Shown here: positions 1 to 13,000 of the stretch, piece after piece
Layout: every line of letters starts with the position of its first letter
Position numbering within the stretch: the first letter of the stretch is position 1
DNA from: Parus major
Taxonomy: Eukaryota > Chordata > Aves > Passeriformes > Paridae
Direction: 5' to 3'
DNA length: 64,000 nucleotides
Assembly: GCF_001522545.3 (NCBI RefSeq)
Contig: NC_031778.1
Span: 23,343,920-23,407,919 of the forward strand
The notes under the pieces: generated by a model
The model's input: the letters and a program-made list of their open reading frames with translations, nothing else
Database searches by the model: none
What the model was told of the DNA's origin: nothing
Translations under genes and position numbers: made by a program

Positions 1-250
1 ATATATAAAATATATAAAACATATAAAATATATAAAATATATAATTATACATAAAATATATAAAACATATAAAATATATAAATATATAAAAATATATAAA
101 AATAAGTATATATAAAATATAAAAATATATATAAATAATATAAATATATAAAATATATAGAATATATAAATATATATAAAATAATATATACATATAAAAT
201 ATAATATATATTCATATATATTTTAATATAAAAATATAAAATAATGTCTT
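1..250. repeat. AT-rich low-complexity (TATAAA-like) repeat
   Basis: Almost pure A/T sequence built from irregular ATATAAA units. It is cut by the window edge. It lies in what should be intron 1 of PPM1L, because exon 2 of that gene follows downstream on the same strand. Confidence 0.85.
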
Positions 251-973
251 TTTTATATATGAAAATATAAAATAATGATTATTTTTGCTTAGTGTTAAGA
301 TAAGGAAATGTTTCAGTTAATCCTGGCTGGCCTTCAAATGCAATCCCTGCTCCCTGCACGTCACATTCAGGAAATAAATTGTAATTTGGGATTTTTCTGC
401 ATTGTTACCCAGTAATGGCCAAGTCTTTTCAGGCATTTTGAAACCTTTTTTATTTCACAGATTTTCATTTCATATTCAGCTCATCTCTGTTAATAGTTCC
501 ACCCAATTAACATCAAAATCAGGTGAAATCTTGACATCCCTGGTTTTTTTTTTAGCGTTTCAATCACTCCTGTTTTGCTTTGTGCCATTAACTAAATCGT
601 GCCCTTGGGTAAATTTAAATATTAATTCAAAATTAACGTCCTTTCCTAATGGCCAGGTGGGTGTTTGTCAGAATTATTGCTGCTCTTCTGGCTCTGTGCA
701 TCTTCCAGGAATTCTGGAATCCATCACCTTTAAACCAGCTCCAGCTGTTTGTCAGAACTGACAGGAATTTTATCCAACAGCTCCTTTCAGCCTCATTTTC
801 ACTTTAATTTCCTCACTAATCTTATTTTTTTCCCTTTAAAAGAGGCATGGATAATGATTGGCTCACTAATTAAGATTCAGTGTAGGTGCAATTTAAGTGC
901 TGATGATTTTTTGCTGTAGGAATAGTTTCTTTACTCTCGTTTTTCCTAATATTCTGTATTAATTTATTTATTA
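251..973. other. Unique intronic sequence, nothing recognised
   Basis: Probable PPM1L intron 1. I see no exon-like reading frame with splice sites and no RNA gene. The open frames here are short and unrecognisable. Confidence 0.5.
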
Positions 974-1245
974 ATATATAGGGAAAAAAATGGAAGTAAA
1001 AATAAAATAAAAATAAAAGTAAAATTAGAAATAAAAATAAAAATAGAAATATAAGTAAAAATAAAAGTAAAAATAGAAATAAAAATAGAAATAAAAGTAA
1101 AAATAGTAATAAAAGTAAAAATAAAAGAAAAAATAAAAATACAATAAAAATAAAAATAAAAGAAAAAATAAAAATACAATAAAAATAAAAATAAAAGTAA
1201 AAATAAAAATAAAAGTAAAAATAAAAATAAAAATAAAAATAATTA
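974..1245. repeat. Purine-rich (AAATAA/AAGTAA)n microsatellite
   Basis: About 270 bases of A-rich hexamer-like units (AAATAA, AAGTAA, AAATAG) with almost no pyrimidine except T. It produces long artificial Phe/Tyr reading frames on the minus strand, which are not genes. Confidence 0.9.
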
Positions 1246-1429
1246 TTTTTGAACCTAGGAATGTTAATTTCTGGATATGTCAATACTTAGATATTTCCAC
1301 ATTTTCCTTTTTGGGAATGAGCAGGAAATTAGGGAATTACCACAAAAATTCACTGATGGATTTTTCTGGAATACATTTCTTGTCCACAACCTCGTTATTC
1401 CATGGTTTTTTACCTTCCCATTGAGAGAT

Positions 1430-1560
1430 GTTTAATAATAATATTTATTATTATTATAATAATAATTATAATTAAAATATAATTATAATAATAATAATAT
1501 TTATTATTATTAAATGTATTATTTATTTAATATAATAATAATTTAATAATAATCAATGTA
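1430..1560. repeat. (AAT)n / (ATT)n microsatellite
   Basis: ATT and AAT trinucleotide runs facing each other, so the stretch is also self-complementary. Simple repeat in PPM1L intron 1. Confidence 0.8.
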
Positions 1561-2274
1561 CAACATGCCTTCCTGTGGAAAAAGCAATTCAAATGTAATA
1601 TTAGTTAATAATTAATAAATTATTCTCTGCTCATGAGGGCGGTTCCTTTGGTTTTCCAGGAGTAATTCCCTTGGTTTTACTCCCAGGAGTAATTCCCACA
1701 CACAGGAACGTGGAACACAACCTCAGGGATATTTTAAGGTTGTAATTTAATCTCTGATTGACTTTGGAAAATTAAATATAACCCTGAGGAGGGGAGGTGA
1801 CTTCTGGTCACTGCCAGGCCTGGAATAAAACAAATTTATAATTATTTTTACTCCGAGCGTGGCAGGAAAACCAGAGCAGGGAGCTGCTGGTTCAGAGAGG
1901 GAAAGGGGGAAAATCCGAATTAAACCCGTGCCAGGAAAAGGGAATTTCTGTTCCCTGTGCAGTGGGAGCGCCAGGGGAGGCGGAAATCGGGATTTGGGAA
2001 TTTCCAGGTGCTGGAAATCAGGAATCCAGGAGGGGTTTGGGTCTGTCAGGATGCTCTCAGTGGTTACTCACCTGTTACTACAGCTTTACACACAGCTCCA
2101 GCCCTGCCCCCTTGTGTTCGTTCCCTCTCCTCGGGGCCCAGCGGGAACGAGGAAATAAAGGAATTTTTGGGGTGTTTGTGTGGAAATATTTATGGCCTGG
2201 TCACGTATCAAGAGCAGGTGATAAAAAGGAAATTCTGCTTCAAAATGCAAAAAAAAAAACAACAAAAAAAATCA
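1561..2274. other. Unique intronic sequence, nothing recognised
   Basis: Probable PPM1L intron 1. It is moderately GC-rich between 1850 and 2160 and has three short overlapping reading frames that resemble no family I know. Confidence 0.5.
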
Positions 2275-2770
2275 CATTAAATTTGGTTCTGCTCTGCTAC
2301 TTCGTGCTTTAAAATTTAGAATAATGACATTACCTATGATTTTGCTTTGCCACTTCATGCTTTAAGATTTAGAGTAAAAATATAGAATAAAGACATTAAA
2401 TTTGGTTCTGCTCTGCCAATTTTGTGCTTTAAAATTTAGAATAAAAATTTAGAATAAAAATTTAGAATGATGACATTAAATTTGGTTCTGCTCTTCCACT
2501 TTGTGCTTTAAAATTTAGAATAAAAATTTAGCATAAACAGATTAGATTTTATTTCATTTTGCCATGTGGTGCTTTAAAATTCAGACTAAAAATGTAGAAT
2601 GAGGACGTTACATGTGATTTCACTTTGGGCTTTAGAATTTAGAATAAAGACATTAAATGTGATTGCTGATTTTTACTTTAAAATTTAGAACAGAAATTTA
2701 GAATTTAGAAAGACATTAAATGTGATTTTGCTTTGCCACGTGGTGCTCTAAAATTCAGAATAAAGAGATT
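2275..2770. repeat. Degenerate tandem repeat, unit about 60-95 bp
   Basis: The block GACATTAAATTTGGTTCTGC followed by a 'gctttaaaatttagaataaa' segment recurs about eight times with drift. Unit length varies because the short AAAATTTAGAAT piece is itself duplicated in some units. Confidence 0.8.
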
Positions 2771-2875
2771 GGATTGTTGGGGTTTCAAAAATCCAGTTCT
2801 GAATCCATCAGCATCATCATCCCCTGCTGGGGGGGCTGGGCCTCAGCTTGGGGGGCTTCGGATTTACTCCCAATT

Positions 2876-3384
2876 CCAATTAACACTGGCGCTAATTACC
2901 CCACTCTTTGCCCCATTATAGCCCCATTCCAATTAATATCAGTGCTAACGACCCCTGATCTTTGGTGTCTGATACCCCCAGTTCCAATTAACACAGGCGT
3001 TAATTACCCCGATCTTTGGTCAGTGATAGCCGTAGTTCCAGTTAACACTGGCGCTAATTACCATGCTCTTTGCCCCATGATAGCCCCCATTCCAATTAAC
3101 ACCAGAACTAATTACCCCATCTCTTTGCCCCATTATAGCCCCATTCCAATTAATATCAGCGCTAATTACCCCATCTCTTTGCCCGATAACCCAGTTCCAA
3201 TTAACACCAGCACTAATTACCCCATCTCTTTGCCCCATTATAGCCCCATTCCAATTAATATCAGTGCTAATGACCCCTGATCTTTGGTCTGTGATAGCCC
3301 CAGTTCCAATTAACACCAGCACTAATTACCCCATCTCTTTGCCCCATGGTATCCCCATTCCAATTAACACCAGCACTAATTACC
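2876..3384. repeat. 54-bp minisatellite running into an assembly gap
   Basis: Units of about 54 bp with the core TTCCAATTAACACCAGCACT plus a piece containing 'ctctttgccccat'. About nine copies are visible before the N-gap at 3385-3784, so the array is longer than assembled. The first sequence after the gap is coding exon 2 of PPM1L, so the array ends close to that exon's splice acceptor. Confidence 0.9.
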
Positions 3385-3784
3385 NNNNNNNNNNNNNNNN
3401 NNNNNNNNNNNNNNNNNNNNNNNNNNNNNNNNNNNNNNNNNNNNNNNNNNNNNNNNNNNNNNNNNNNNNNNNNNNNNNNNNNNNNNNNNNNNNNNNNNNN
3501 NNNNNNNNNNNNNNNNNNNNNNNNNNNNNNNNNNNNNNNNNNNNNNNNNNNNNNNNNNNNNNNNNNNNNNNNNNNNNNNNNNNNNNNNNNNNNNNNNNNN
3601 NNNNNNNNNNNNNNNNNNNNNNNNNNNNNNNNNNNNNNNNNNNNNNNNNNNNNNNNNNNNNNNNNNNNNNNNNNNNNNNNNNNNNNNNNNNNNNNNNNNN
3701 NNNNNNNNNNNNNNNNNNNNNNNNNNNNNNNNNNNNNNNNNNNNNNNNNNNNNNNNNNNNNNNNNNNNNNNNNNNNNNNNNNNN

Positions 3785-6700
3785 GAGTACGTGAAGTCGC
3801 GGCTGCCCGAAGTGCTGAAGCAGCACCTGCAGGACTACGAGAAGGACAAGGAGAACAGCGTGCTGTCCTACCAGAGCATCCTGGAGCAGCAGATCCTGTC
3901 CATCGACAGGGAGATGCTGGAGAAGCTGACCGTGTCCTACGATGAGGCAGGTATGGCTGGGCTGTAAATTCACATTTTACTGCCCCAAAACGGGGTGCTG
4001 GATGTGAGATGGGGCAGGGAGATCTGTGAAGTCACACGAGGTTCTCGCTCTGGCCTGAGAAATTGTGAGGAGGAGCTCAAACAGGCCTTGGAGAGGGAAA
4101 ACAACCTTTGTGGGTGTTGTTTGTTCCTTGTTGTTTCCTTGAAAGAAACATTAAATTGTGAGCTGGGCTTCCCTGTGGATATTGATCATTTATTGCAGAG
4201 GAAAAAAAGAGATTTTTAGATAGAAATAATTGGCTAAGTGCACCAAAATTTGGTATTAAAGGAAAACTCCTCTTGGCGTGTTTTTTCCTTAAATAGTTCC
4301 TTGCTTTGGAGGGCAAACTGTTTGTCCTGGTGCCATTTGTGGATTTTGGGGTGTTGTTCCCATCTCTGCAGTGATGGTGCTGTGTTGGTTTGGTGGCCAA
4401 CGAAGGTTTTACCTTCTCAGAGCTGTGTGTAAAAGAGGATCTGGAAGAATAAAACACGTTCTCTTTGGCAACCCAGCTGAGAGTCTGTGTCCTCACTTCG
4501 CCGTTCCTAACACGGTGTGACACAAAATTCCCTCGTTTCCAGCCTTTCCCCAAACTCCTCCTGCAGGCTGGACTGTTGTCCTCGTGGAATGTTGGTTCTC
4601 CTGCGCTCAGACTGCTGTGGGGAGTGTTCCTTGTGAGTGATGGGATGGCAAGGAGCTGAGAGGACGCTCCTTCTTCTTGTTCTTTGTGTTCTTCTTGATC
4701 ATCTTGTTCTTCTTGTTCTTGTTATTCTTGTTCTTCTTCTTCTTGATCATCTTGTTCTTACTCTTCTTCTTGTTCTTCTGGATCATCTTATTATTATTAT
4801 TCTTCCTGTTCTTCTTGTTCTTGTTCTTCTTGNNNNNNNNNNNNNNNNNNNNNNNNNNNNNNNNNNNNNNNNNNNNNNNNNNNNNNNNNNNNNNNNNNNN
4901 NNNNNNNNNNNNNNNNNNNNNNNNNNNNNNNNNNNNNNNNNNNNNNNNNNNNNNNNNNNNNNNNNNNNNNNNNNNNNNNNNNNNNNNNNNNNNNNNNNNN
5001 NNNNNNNNNNNNNNNNNNNNNNNNNNNNNNNNNNNNNNNNNNNNNNNNNNNNNNNNNNNNNNNNNNNNNNNNNNNNNNNNNNNNNNNNNNNNNNNNNNNN
5101 NNNNNNNNNNNNNNNNNNNNNNNNNNNNNNNNNNNNNNNNNNNNNNNNNNNNNNNNNNNNNNNNNNNNNNNNNNNNNNNNNNNNNNNNNNNNNNNNNNNN
5201 NNNNNNNNNNNNNNNNNNNNNNNNNNNNNNNNNNNNNNNNNNNNNNNNNNNNNNNNNNNNNNNNNNNNNNNNNNNNNNNNNNNNNNNNNNNNNNNNNNNN
5301 NNNNNNNNNNNNNNNNNNNNNNNNNNNNNNNNNNNNNNNNNNNNNNNNNNNNNNNNNNNNNNNNNNNNNNNNNNNNNNNNNNNNNNNNNNNNNNNNNNNN
5401 NNNNNNNNNNNNNNNNNNNNNNNNNNNNNNNNNNNNNNNNNNNNNNNNNNNNNNNNNNNNNNNNNNNNNNNNNNNNNNNNNNNNNNNNNNNNNNNNNNNN
5501 NNNNTGCTCTGCCCATCGCTGATCTCCATTCAATGCTCATCCATCTCCCCCTGTGCCACCTGATTTTTGCTCTTTTCTCCATCACAAACAACTGATTTTT
5601 GTGTTTTCCCAGCTGAGAGGCACAAAACCCGATTTTCAAGGTGACACGAGGCCGTGGGCAGCCAAACCCAGGAGATTTTGGAGGCTTTTTCAACCCTGAA
5701 CTCAGGGTTTCCAGATCCAATGCTTTTTGTAGCTTTTTTGTTTGCAGGCAGTCAGAAATGCCTTCCAGCTTTTGGATCCTTTTGCAAAATACACCTCACA
5801 CAAGGAGCCTGGCTTGTGGCTTCTCAAAGGCCAGCAGAGGTAAAATGAGGCTGCAGAATATTTCTTTCATCACATCTGGCCTGCTTTTAATGATACATAA
5901 AAAATGAGCTCCAAAAGTTGTTGCTTTCTGTTGATCTTTTCTCGCACAGAATTTCCCACTCTGATGAATCCTGTAAATTTTTTTTCCCCTTAGTTTGGTC
6001 CTCTCCAAACTTATTTTCATTTACAGGAGTTTTTAAGGGAGGAGAAAATGCAGGGAAATTGCTGGTTCCTGTCAGAAAAAATGAAAAAAGCTTTTTCCTT
6101 TATGGAAATCTCCGTGTTTGTACGGCGAAAATAAAGATTAAAACTGCTTGAAACACATATTTGGGGATTTATCTCATCCAACAAAAACCATGTGGAAATG
6201 AGAAGCTCCTTAATAACCAGTTTAGAAAATTCCCAGCAGCAGAGCTGTAAATGAAACCCCAAAATTCCAACTTCCCAAGCAGGTGGAGGCACCTCCAGAG
6301 ATGGAAACACAGCAGTGGAGCCCCCTCTCCCTCCTAATTGTGTCCCTTATTTCTGAGGGAGGCAGAAATGGCTCTCCCTGCCCTTGAAGTGAGAGCTGAT
6401 TGTGAGCAAAGCACTGAAAATGGGCACTTAAATATAATTACAGCAGCTGCTGGTGATCCTGGCTGCTCCAGCCCTTGCTGGTGGCATTTTCCCCTTTTTT
6501 TTTTTGGCTTTTGTTTCCACAGCAAAATCAACTCAATGAGGAACTCGAGCTGCTGGTGGGGCATAAAAAACAAAAGGAACAATCCTCCAAAATAGGCAAA
6601 AATAGAAGTGATGGTGATGAAAGGGGAGAAAATGCAGTCTTGTCTGGCAGGGGATGATGTGAGGGATCACCCAAAGCCACCCTGGAGCGTTGCCAGGGGT

Positions 6701-9700
6701 TTCATGTCGGGAAGAACGATGAGATTTGGGATTCCAGCAGGTGCCAGCCAGGGAATCTGGAAAAGGAGATGTTTGAAGGGATCCAAGTCGCTGATTTTAG
6801 CGGGGTGTGGTGCACAGGGAAGGTTTCCACACCTTTTCCAGCCAGGAAACCTTCTCCATCCCTCTTGGAAGGACCATTTTGCACCCTCAGCACCTCCTTT
6901 CTCCCCAGGGATGTTTCCCAAAGTGGGTCGAGTTCAGCTGCATCCATTTGCCAGAACAAAGCTCGAGTGCTCTGGGTTTGGCACAATTTGGGGTGTTAAT
7001 CTGGCTTTTCTGGCAACATCCAGTGTTAATAAATGATGGACTCCACATCCCAAAGTGAATCTTTTTTGGGAATCTTTTCCCTTTAGGAAATCAATCCATC
7101 AGAGCTGCAAATAAAATGAGTTTGTCTGGAAATGCTGGCAAGATTTTTCGTGAGGTTTGAGTAAGGAAGCTTTAAAAAATGAAAGGAGGCCAAAAGTGAC
7201 AGATGGGGACAAATCCTCTCCTAATCTCTAAATCCTTTAGTTTAAAAAGTGGCATTCTTGCCTAGCTAAGGCTGGGGTAATTTTGTGCAAGAATATTTTC
7301 TCCCAGCAAAGCTTTGCTGGCTCTTAATCCCATTCCCTTGATTTATATCTGAGGTGGTCAGTGCCTGATCTGTGGCAAATTTTGGTTATTTTAAGGCATT
7401 TTGGCATTTAATTCCAGTGGCCCAGGGAATTCCAGCCTGCTGGGAAGTTCTGGAAGTGGTTTTGTCCTGTGGGAAATGGTTTTTTTTTCCCTTAATGGAT
7501 GGCCTTTCTTCCCCAGGAGTCCTGGAGAAATTGAATTTCATTATTGCACAACAACAACAACAAAAAAAGAGATGGAATTCATTTTTTCCTTTCTTTTTCC
7601 GTGTCTTCCCTGCTGTCAAGCAGTCCTGGGAGCTATCGATACAGAGATAATGATATTTAGGGATTGCATCCAGAGCCAGGTCAGCCCCAAAATGGGGATT
7701 TTTTAGCTGATATTTGCTGGGGTCCTGCTGGTTTTGGGTGAGAGGGGCAGGAACGAGGGGAATGGGAAGTGGAGAGGAGAAACAGGGAAGGGAAATGGGA
7801 AATTCCAGCCTCTCTGAAGGGAGAGCCACCGCGGGCTCGGAGGGTCACAGCCAGCACTGTGATCCTGGCAACTCCCAACTCAACAATCCTGGGATTCTGT
7901 GCCAGGAAGGACATTTTCCTGCAGTCCAGGAATATCTCTTTACACCCCCCTGGGGTTTTTTGCCTCCCACCCCTGCTGTTCCTGCAGGCACCACGTGTCT
8001 GATCGCCCTCCTGTCCGACAAGGAGCTGACCGTGGCCAACGTGGGCGACTCCCGCGGCGTCCTCTGCGACAAGGACGGCAACGCCATCCCCCTGTCCCAC
8101 GACCACAAACCCTACCAGCTGAAGGAGAGGAAGAGGATCAAGAGAGCTGGTGAGTTGTTGGAAGGTTCATCTTTTATTTGTTGCTAAAACTGACATTTCT
8201 CCCAGGAGAGGGCGGGAAGTGCCCGGCTGAGGTGGCACAAGCAGATCAGATCTCCTGTTTTCCACCCAAAATTCCAGTGGGATGTCACAGACAGAAGTGG
8301 CTGAAATCTCTGGCCCACATCAGTGGCAGCAGATCAAATCTCCCATTTTCCACCCAAAATTCCAGTGGGATGTCACAGGCAGAGGTGGCAGTAGATGATC
8401 CACCCCTTAAGCAGCTGGTTGGGGTAGGGAGAGAAGCCTCCAACAGCCCAGTGACCATCCCTTGGCATCTCCACATGGATAACCAGGAGCATCCCAGGAG
8501 CTTCAGCCCCAGCCCTGCCCAAAGCCTGGCTTTGATAGGCCTGGTCTGAGCCTGAGGGAGGTTTAGGGCTAAGATCAGCAGAGTGTGAATCTACTTCATC
8601 CAAGCTGGTTTTTATTCCCATGTAACGAGCACAAACATGGAAATCATGGCAGGAGTAGAGGGGAAGAAACATTCCCGCAGTAAATCTTCCTTGTTTTCAT
8701 TACTTGTCACTTTAGCCACCTCCTGGGCTGGAATTTACACTGGGATCATCAGGTTTAACAGCCACTTCTCCTTGGATTTCTCAGAATCTTTTTGGAATCC
8801 ATTCCTGGTTTGGCTCCCACAGCAGCAGCAAATTCTCTGGGGGAGAAAAGAAGTTCCTGTGGTTGATGTTAACCCTCCAGTGAGCATTGTCCCAGCAGTG
8901 CAGGACCTCTCTCCCCTCCAAAATGGGAATCACCAGTTTTTCCATGAGTATAAAACATTCTGAAGCAGGTTATCAGTGTAAATACTGTCCCTTCCTCTCA
9001 TAATCACCTGTCCTCACAAACACAGGGGTGTCAAGGTTTGCCCTCACTCTTCTCTGCTGCAAAATTCCAAGGGGATTCCTGAGGAATTGTGTGGAGCAGG
9101 AATTGCTGTGCTGTTCCAGAAGCTGGAGGGTTTCTGTGGGGGAAGGCAGAGCCATTCCTGGNNNNNNNNNNNNNNNNNNNNNNNNNNNNNNNNNNNNNNN
9201 NNNNNNNNNNNNNNNNNNNNNNNNNNNNNNNNNNNNNNNNNNNNNNNNNNNNNNNNNNNNNNNNNNNNNNNNNNNNNNNNNNNNNNNNNNNNNNNNNNNN
9301 NNNNNNNNNNNNNNNNNNNNNNNNNNNNNNNNNNNNNNNNNNNNNNNNNNNNNNNNNNNNNNNNNNNNNNNNNNNNNNNNNNNNNNNNNNNNNNNNNNNN
9401 NNNNNNNNNNNNNNNNNNNNNNNNNNGAGAGCAGAGCCATTCCTGGGGAGAGCAGAGCCATTCCTGGAGAAGGCAGAGCCATTCCTGATCCAGTCATTGC
9501 CATCCAGCTCCTCCCCACAGCGCTCTGAGATCTACCAAAGGCACCTCCTGCACTGTGAGCTCTGTAACCCCTCAGGATGAGCCTCTGGGGGTCTGGCAGG
9601 AAGCAGAGAGCTGCTTGGATGTTCCAAGAGCTGCTCTGAGCGTTGCTGTCTCTCCCCAGGTGGGTTCATCAGCTTCAACGGCTCGTGGCGCGTGCAGGGC

Positions 9701-10009
9701 ATCCTGGCCATGTCGCGCTCGCTGGGCGATTACCCCCTGAAGAACCTGAACGTGGTGATCCCCGACCCCGACATCCTGAGCTTTGACCTGGACAAACTGC
9801 AGCCAGAGTTCATGATCCTGGCCTCGGACGGGCTGTGGGACGCCTTCAGCAACGAGGAGGCCGTGCGGTTCATCAAGGAGCGCCTGGACGAGCCGCACTT
9901 CGGGGCCAAGAGCATCGTGCTGCAGTCCTTCTACAGAGGCTGCCCCGACAACATCACCGTCATGGTAGTGAAGTTCAGGAATAGCAGCAAAGCAGAGGAG
10001 CAGCAGTGA
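3785..10009 (+). CDS. PPM1L: Protein phosphatase 1L (PP2C family), coding exons 2-4, 5' partial
   Basis: PPM1L (PP2C-epsilon) is a metal-dependent Ser/Thr phosphatase anchored in the ER membrane, known to act on stress-kinase signalling (TAK1, ASK1) and on the ceramide transporter CERT. Three exons are visible: 3785-3950 (5' end lost in a gap; starts EYVKSRLPE), 7988-8149 and 9660-10009 (stop TGA 10007-10009). All junctions are GT-AG and phase 1. Together they encode the last 225 residues of a protein of about 360. Family motifs present are NVGDSRG in the middle exon, and ASDGLWD (metal-binding Asp) and PDNITV in the last exon. The N-terminal membrane anchor and the first metal-binding DGHGG motif belong to exon 1, which is left of the window. 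The protein reads nearly identically to mammalian PPM1L. Intron 1 is presumed to cover everything before 3784. Confidence 0.97.
3951..4677. other. PPM1L intron 2, left part
   Basis: Unique intronic sequence following the donor GTATGG. No further gene or repeat recognised. Confidence 0.6.
4678..4832. repeat. (TTC/TTG)n pyrimidine-rich microsatellite beside a gap
   Basis: Irregular run of TTCTTG, TTCTTC and TTGATCATC units, cut by the N-gap 4833-5504. Leu/Phe-rich and Lys/Asn-rich open frames across it are artefacts of the repeat and the Ns. Confidence 0.85.
5505..7987. other. PPM1L intron 2, right part
   Basis: About 2.5 kb of unique intronic DNA ending at the acceptor before the exon at 7988. 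Several 60-150 codon open frames exist but none shows a recognisable domain or splice context. Nothing else identified. Confidence 0.6.
8237..8389. repeat. Imperfect tandem duplication, period 88 bp
   Basis: A stretch of about 65 bases containing TTTTCCACCCAAAATTCCAG and 'gtgggatgtcacag' occurs twice, 88 bases apart, in PPM1L intron 3. Confidence 0.75.
8390..9100. other. PPM1L intron 3, nothing further recognised
   Basis: Unique intronic DNA between a short duplication and a 21-bp tandem repeat. No exon or RNA gene seen. Confidence 0.5.
9140..9486. repeat. 21-bp minisatellite with internal gap
   Basis: Units of 21 bp around GCAGAGCCATTCCTGG are seen once before and three times after the N-gap 9162-9426. 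The gap is therefore probably filled by the same array (inference). PPM1L intron 3. Confidence 0.8.
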
Positions 10010-13000
10010 AGGAGCCCCCGGGCCCGCTCAGGACTCAGAACATTTTCTCCGCCGTAGGAAGCTCTAGAAACGCCGTCCGGGCTCTCCCGGGAGGAGCGGA
10101 TCCCTCTGGGCTCCGTTCCTGGCTTGGCAGAAGGAGCAATACAACAAATCCAAGAATCCGGTTTGTCCCCGTGTCCCTGCCTCCTGTGCCCTCGCTGCTC
10201 CTCAGGCCCCCACTGGAACCTGCCATTTCTCACTTTTCTTTACCAGCCCTGTGTAGGTTTTTGGTTTGATCGCTCCCCTCCCGCGGGCACACGGCAGGGG
10301 CAGGGCAGTGCTGCTGCTTTTCCCTCCTGGGTGTCACTGCTCAGAAGCTGCTCTCACGTCCCCCGTGACCTGCAGGGATAAGGGTGGGTAGGAGGAGGGT
10401 TTGTGATGTGAAGGAGGAAGAGGAGCCACCTCTCAGCCTGCTGCCACTGCTGGCTTTCGCTTTGTTTAACCCCTGCCCAAAACAAACCCCTGCCAAGCAT
10501 GTCAGTAGGTAGAGCTCCTGAATTACCACCTTGATTCAGGCTGTGCATTACTCTAAACCACTTCTTCTAGGCCATATTGTATCCAAACCAACTGATGGTG
10601 AACTTCAGCAAAATCCTGGGAGTTCTGAACCTCCTGGATGGGAGCAGAGCTCAGCTGGGATAGCAGAATGTGTGTCCTTCACCGAGAATCACCCTGACCT
10701 TATTTCCGTGGCATGGACTTGGAAAGTGATGTGAGAGAGAACGAATTTCTTCGGTGGCTGTTGGGAAGCTCATCCAAGCAGGGAGTTCCTCAGAGCTATC
10801 CAGCTGGAAGTCAAAGCCTGTGCAAGACTTCCCTGTACCACTGCAGGTGGATTTGTGGTGTTCATCCTGGGGCAGACCCCGCTGGAAGCGACTTTTGGGA
10901 TGAGATGCAAACGCCAGGCAGCATCAATGCACTGTAGAGATGAAAGGTTGTGTTAAATCTAGATTTTAAAAGTATGTTTAGATCTAACTTTCAGTATTTA
11001 ATTGTATTTTGGGATCTGTGACTGCTTTATGTGGGAATGAGGACAGTTTGGGTTTTTTGCTGCACCTCTGGTACCAGCTGTGTCAGGGCAGAGGGACAGG
11101 GCAGGCAGGATTTTGGATGGCTCCTTTCTCCTTGTCCTGCCTTACAAAAGTCCTCAGGATCTGCCCCAGAACGTGGTCCTGGACAATCTGCTCAAGTCTC
11201 CAGGGTGATGCCTGTGTTTGGGTCTGGGATGTGGTGGATGAGCTGTTCCTTGGGAAAGTACAATATTCCTCATTTCCCAGCTGCCTGCCCCCAGTGCTGT
11301 CCTGCAGGGCTTTGGGGTGCTGAGGGGGTCGGGATCTCTCAAGGCAAAAATCAAAGAGCACAAATTTCTGCTCGAGAAGGAATCCCCATCTTTGTCTTTC
11401 CAGCTTTGTCCCCCAACAAATTTGCCTCTTTTAATTGGTTTGGGGATTATCTCAGCCCTTAATTGGCTCTGGTGGCATTTCCAGTGCTGTGCAAAACGTG
11501 TCTGGATCCCTGTGTCACCCTGACCTCCAAGGAGAGCCCCTGAGAAGTGTCCAGCAGCCTGCACTGCTCCTTTCCCAGGGGATGGGAGGTTCCTGACGTT
11601 TTTAATCCCCTGCACAGGGCGCTCTGAGGATCTGAATTATGGGAATAATTGCATAGCACTGCAGTTGTTCTGCTGTGGAGAGGTAGCCGAGGTCAGAGAG
11701 CTGGGAAATGCAAGCCTTGGGTGATGATTCCATGGGAATGCTGGATCCTGGGCTGGGAATGGCACAGCAGGAGCAGTGGAGCAGCTGCAGGCAGAGCTCA
11801 GCGTGTGGGGTTTGCCTTTGGTGTCTCCTTCACTGGAGACGTTCCCGTTGTGCCTTTCCTTTGGAGGGCACAGCTGCCCTGGGAAAAGGGGAAAAAAGGG
11901 AATTCCAGCCAGCAGCTCTAAAGGAGAGGGATGTTTGTGTCCAGAGACATCCCCACTAACCCATCACAGGCACTGGAGAAGCTGGAATGACGGTCATTCC
12001 CAGAAAAACAGCTCAACAGCACTGGCCTGGGAGCTCCTTGCTGCACGGAGCATCCCAAGATCAGTGAGCATTCCTGAGGGATCCATGACCTCTGGAGCAC
12101 AGCTGGCTGCCTGCCCCTGCAGCCCTGGGACAGCCAGGAAAAGGAGCTGGCAGGAATTCCCAGCCAGGAGGGAGCACTGGGAGAGCAGCTGCCGCTGGAA
12201 GTGAGCCACGCTCTGGGATGCAGGCAGGCGTAGCAGGGCACTGCCGGTTTGCAGGTTTGTCTGCATCACTCCAGGATCATTCCCTGGCACTGCAGCCCCT
12301 CCAGGCAGCTCCAAATCACCCTCTGGCAACCTCCTGGTGGCTGCAGCTGCAGCAAGCACCGGTTCAGCACCTCCAGTCCCCTGTGCTCCCTCCCTGGCAG
12401 CGCTGGCCTGGCCAAAGCCATCCATGCCAACGATCTCTGCTCAGCCCCGGGGATTTTTGCTTTGATTGCTTTAAAAAAGGAGCTTCAGCTGCTTCAGGTT
12501 TGAAGAGGAAGGACTGATGGAGGTGAGAGGCTTTGTGTGGTCTCCCACATCCACGTGCAGTGCCTACCTGTGCTCCCAGCTGGAAAGTTTGGAAGTTTTT
12601 CCTCCAAACCAAGGCATTTCCAACTTCCCGGCCGTGCCGATCCGTGCCAAACTCCGTCGTGACGCAGCTGGAGGCTGGCGAGATGAACTCCTTGTACATC
12701 CTGCTTATGCAACCTGACCAACCCAGGGTTCTCCCACTGCCTTAACGCTCCATCCTCCATCTGGGAAGGGTTGCCAGGTGCTGGAGCCAGGAATATCCCG
12801 CTGGCTGTGGCACAAGGGCTGCGGCCATCCCGGGAAGTTTGGTGGTTTGATGATCCGGAGCCTCGGTGCCCAGCGCCGACCCACGGACTCGCTGCCAAAG
12901 AGCATCTTCCCCATGGCCCAGGGAGCCAAAAATACACCTGGAGCCACTCAGCTGAGCCAGCTCTGGCTGTTCCCAGGGATATCCCAGCTCCCAGGTGGCT

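Noticed and set aside
870..1283. Phe/Tyr-rich open frames on the minus strand
   Set aside because: Produced by the (AAATAA)n microsatellite; no domain or start context.
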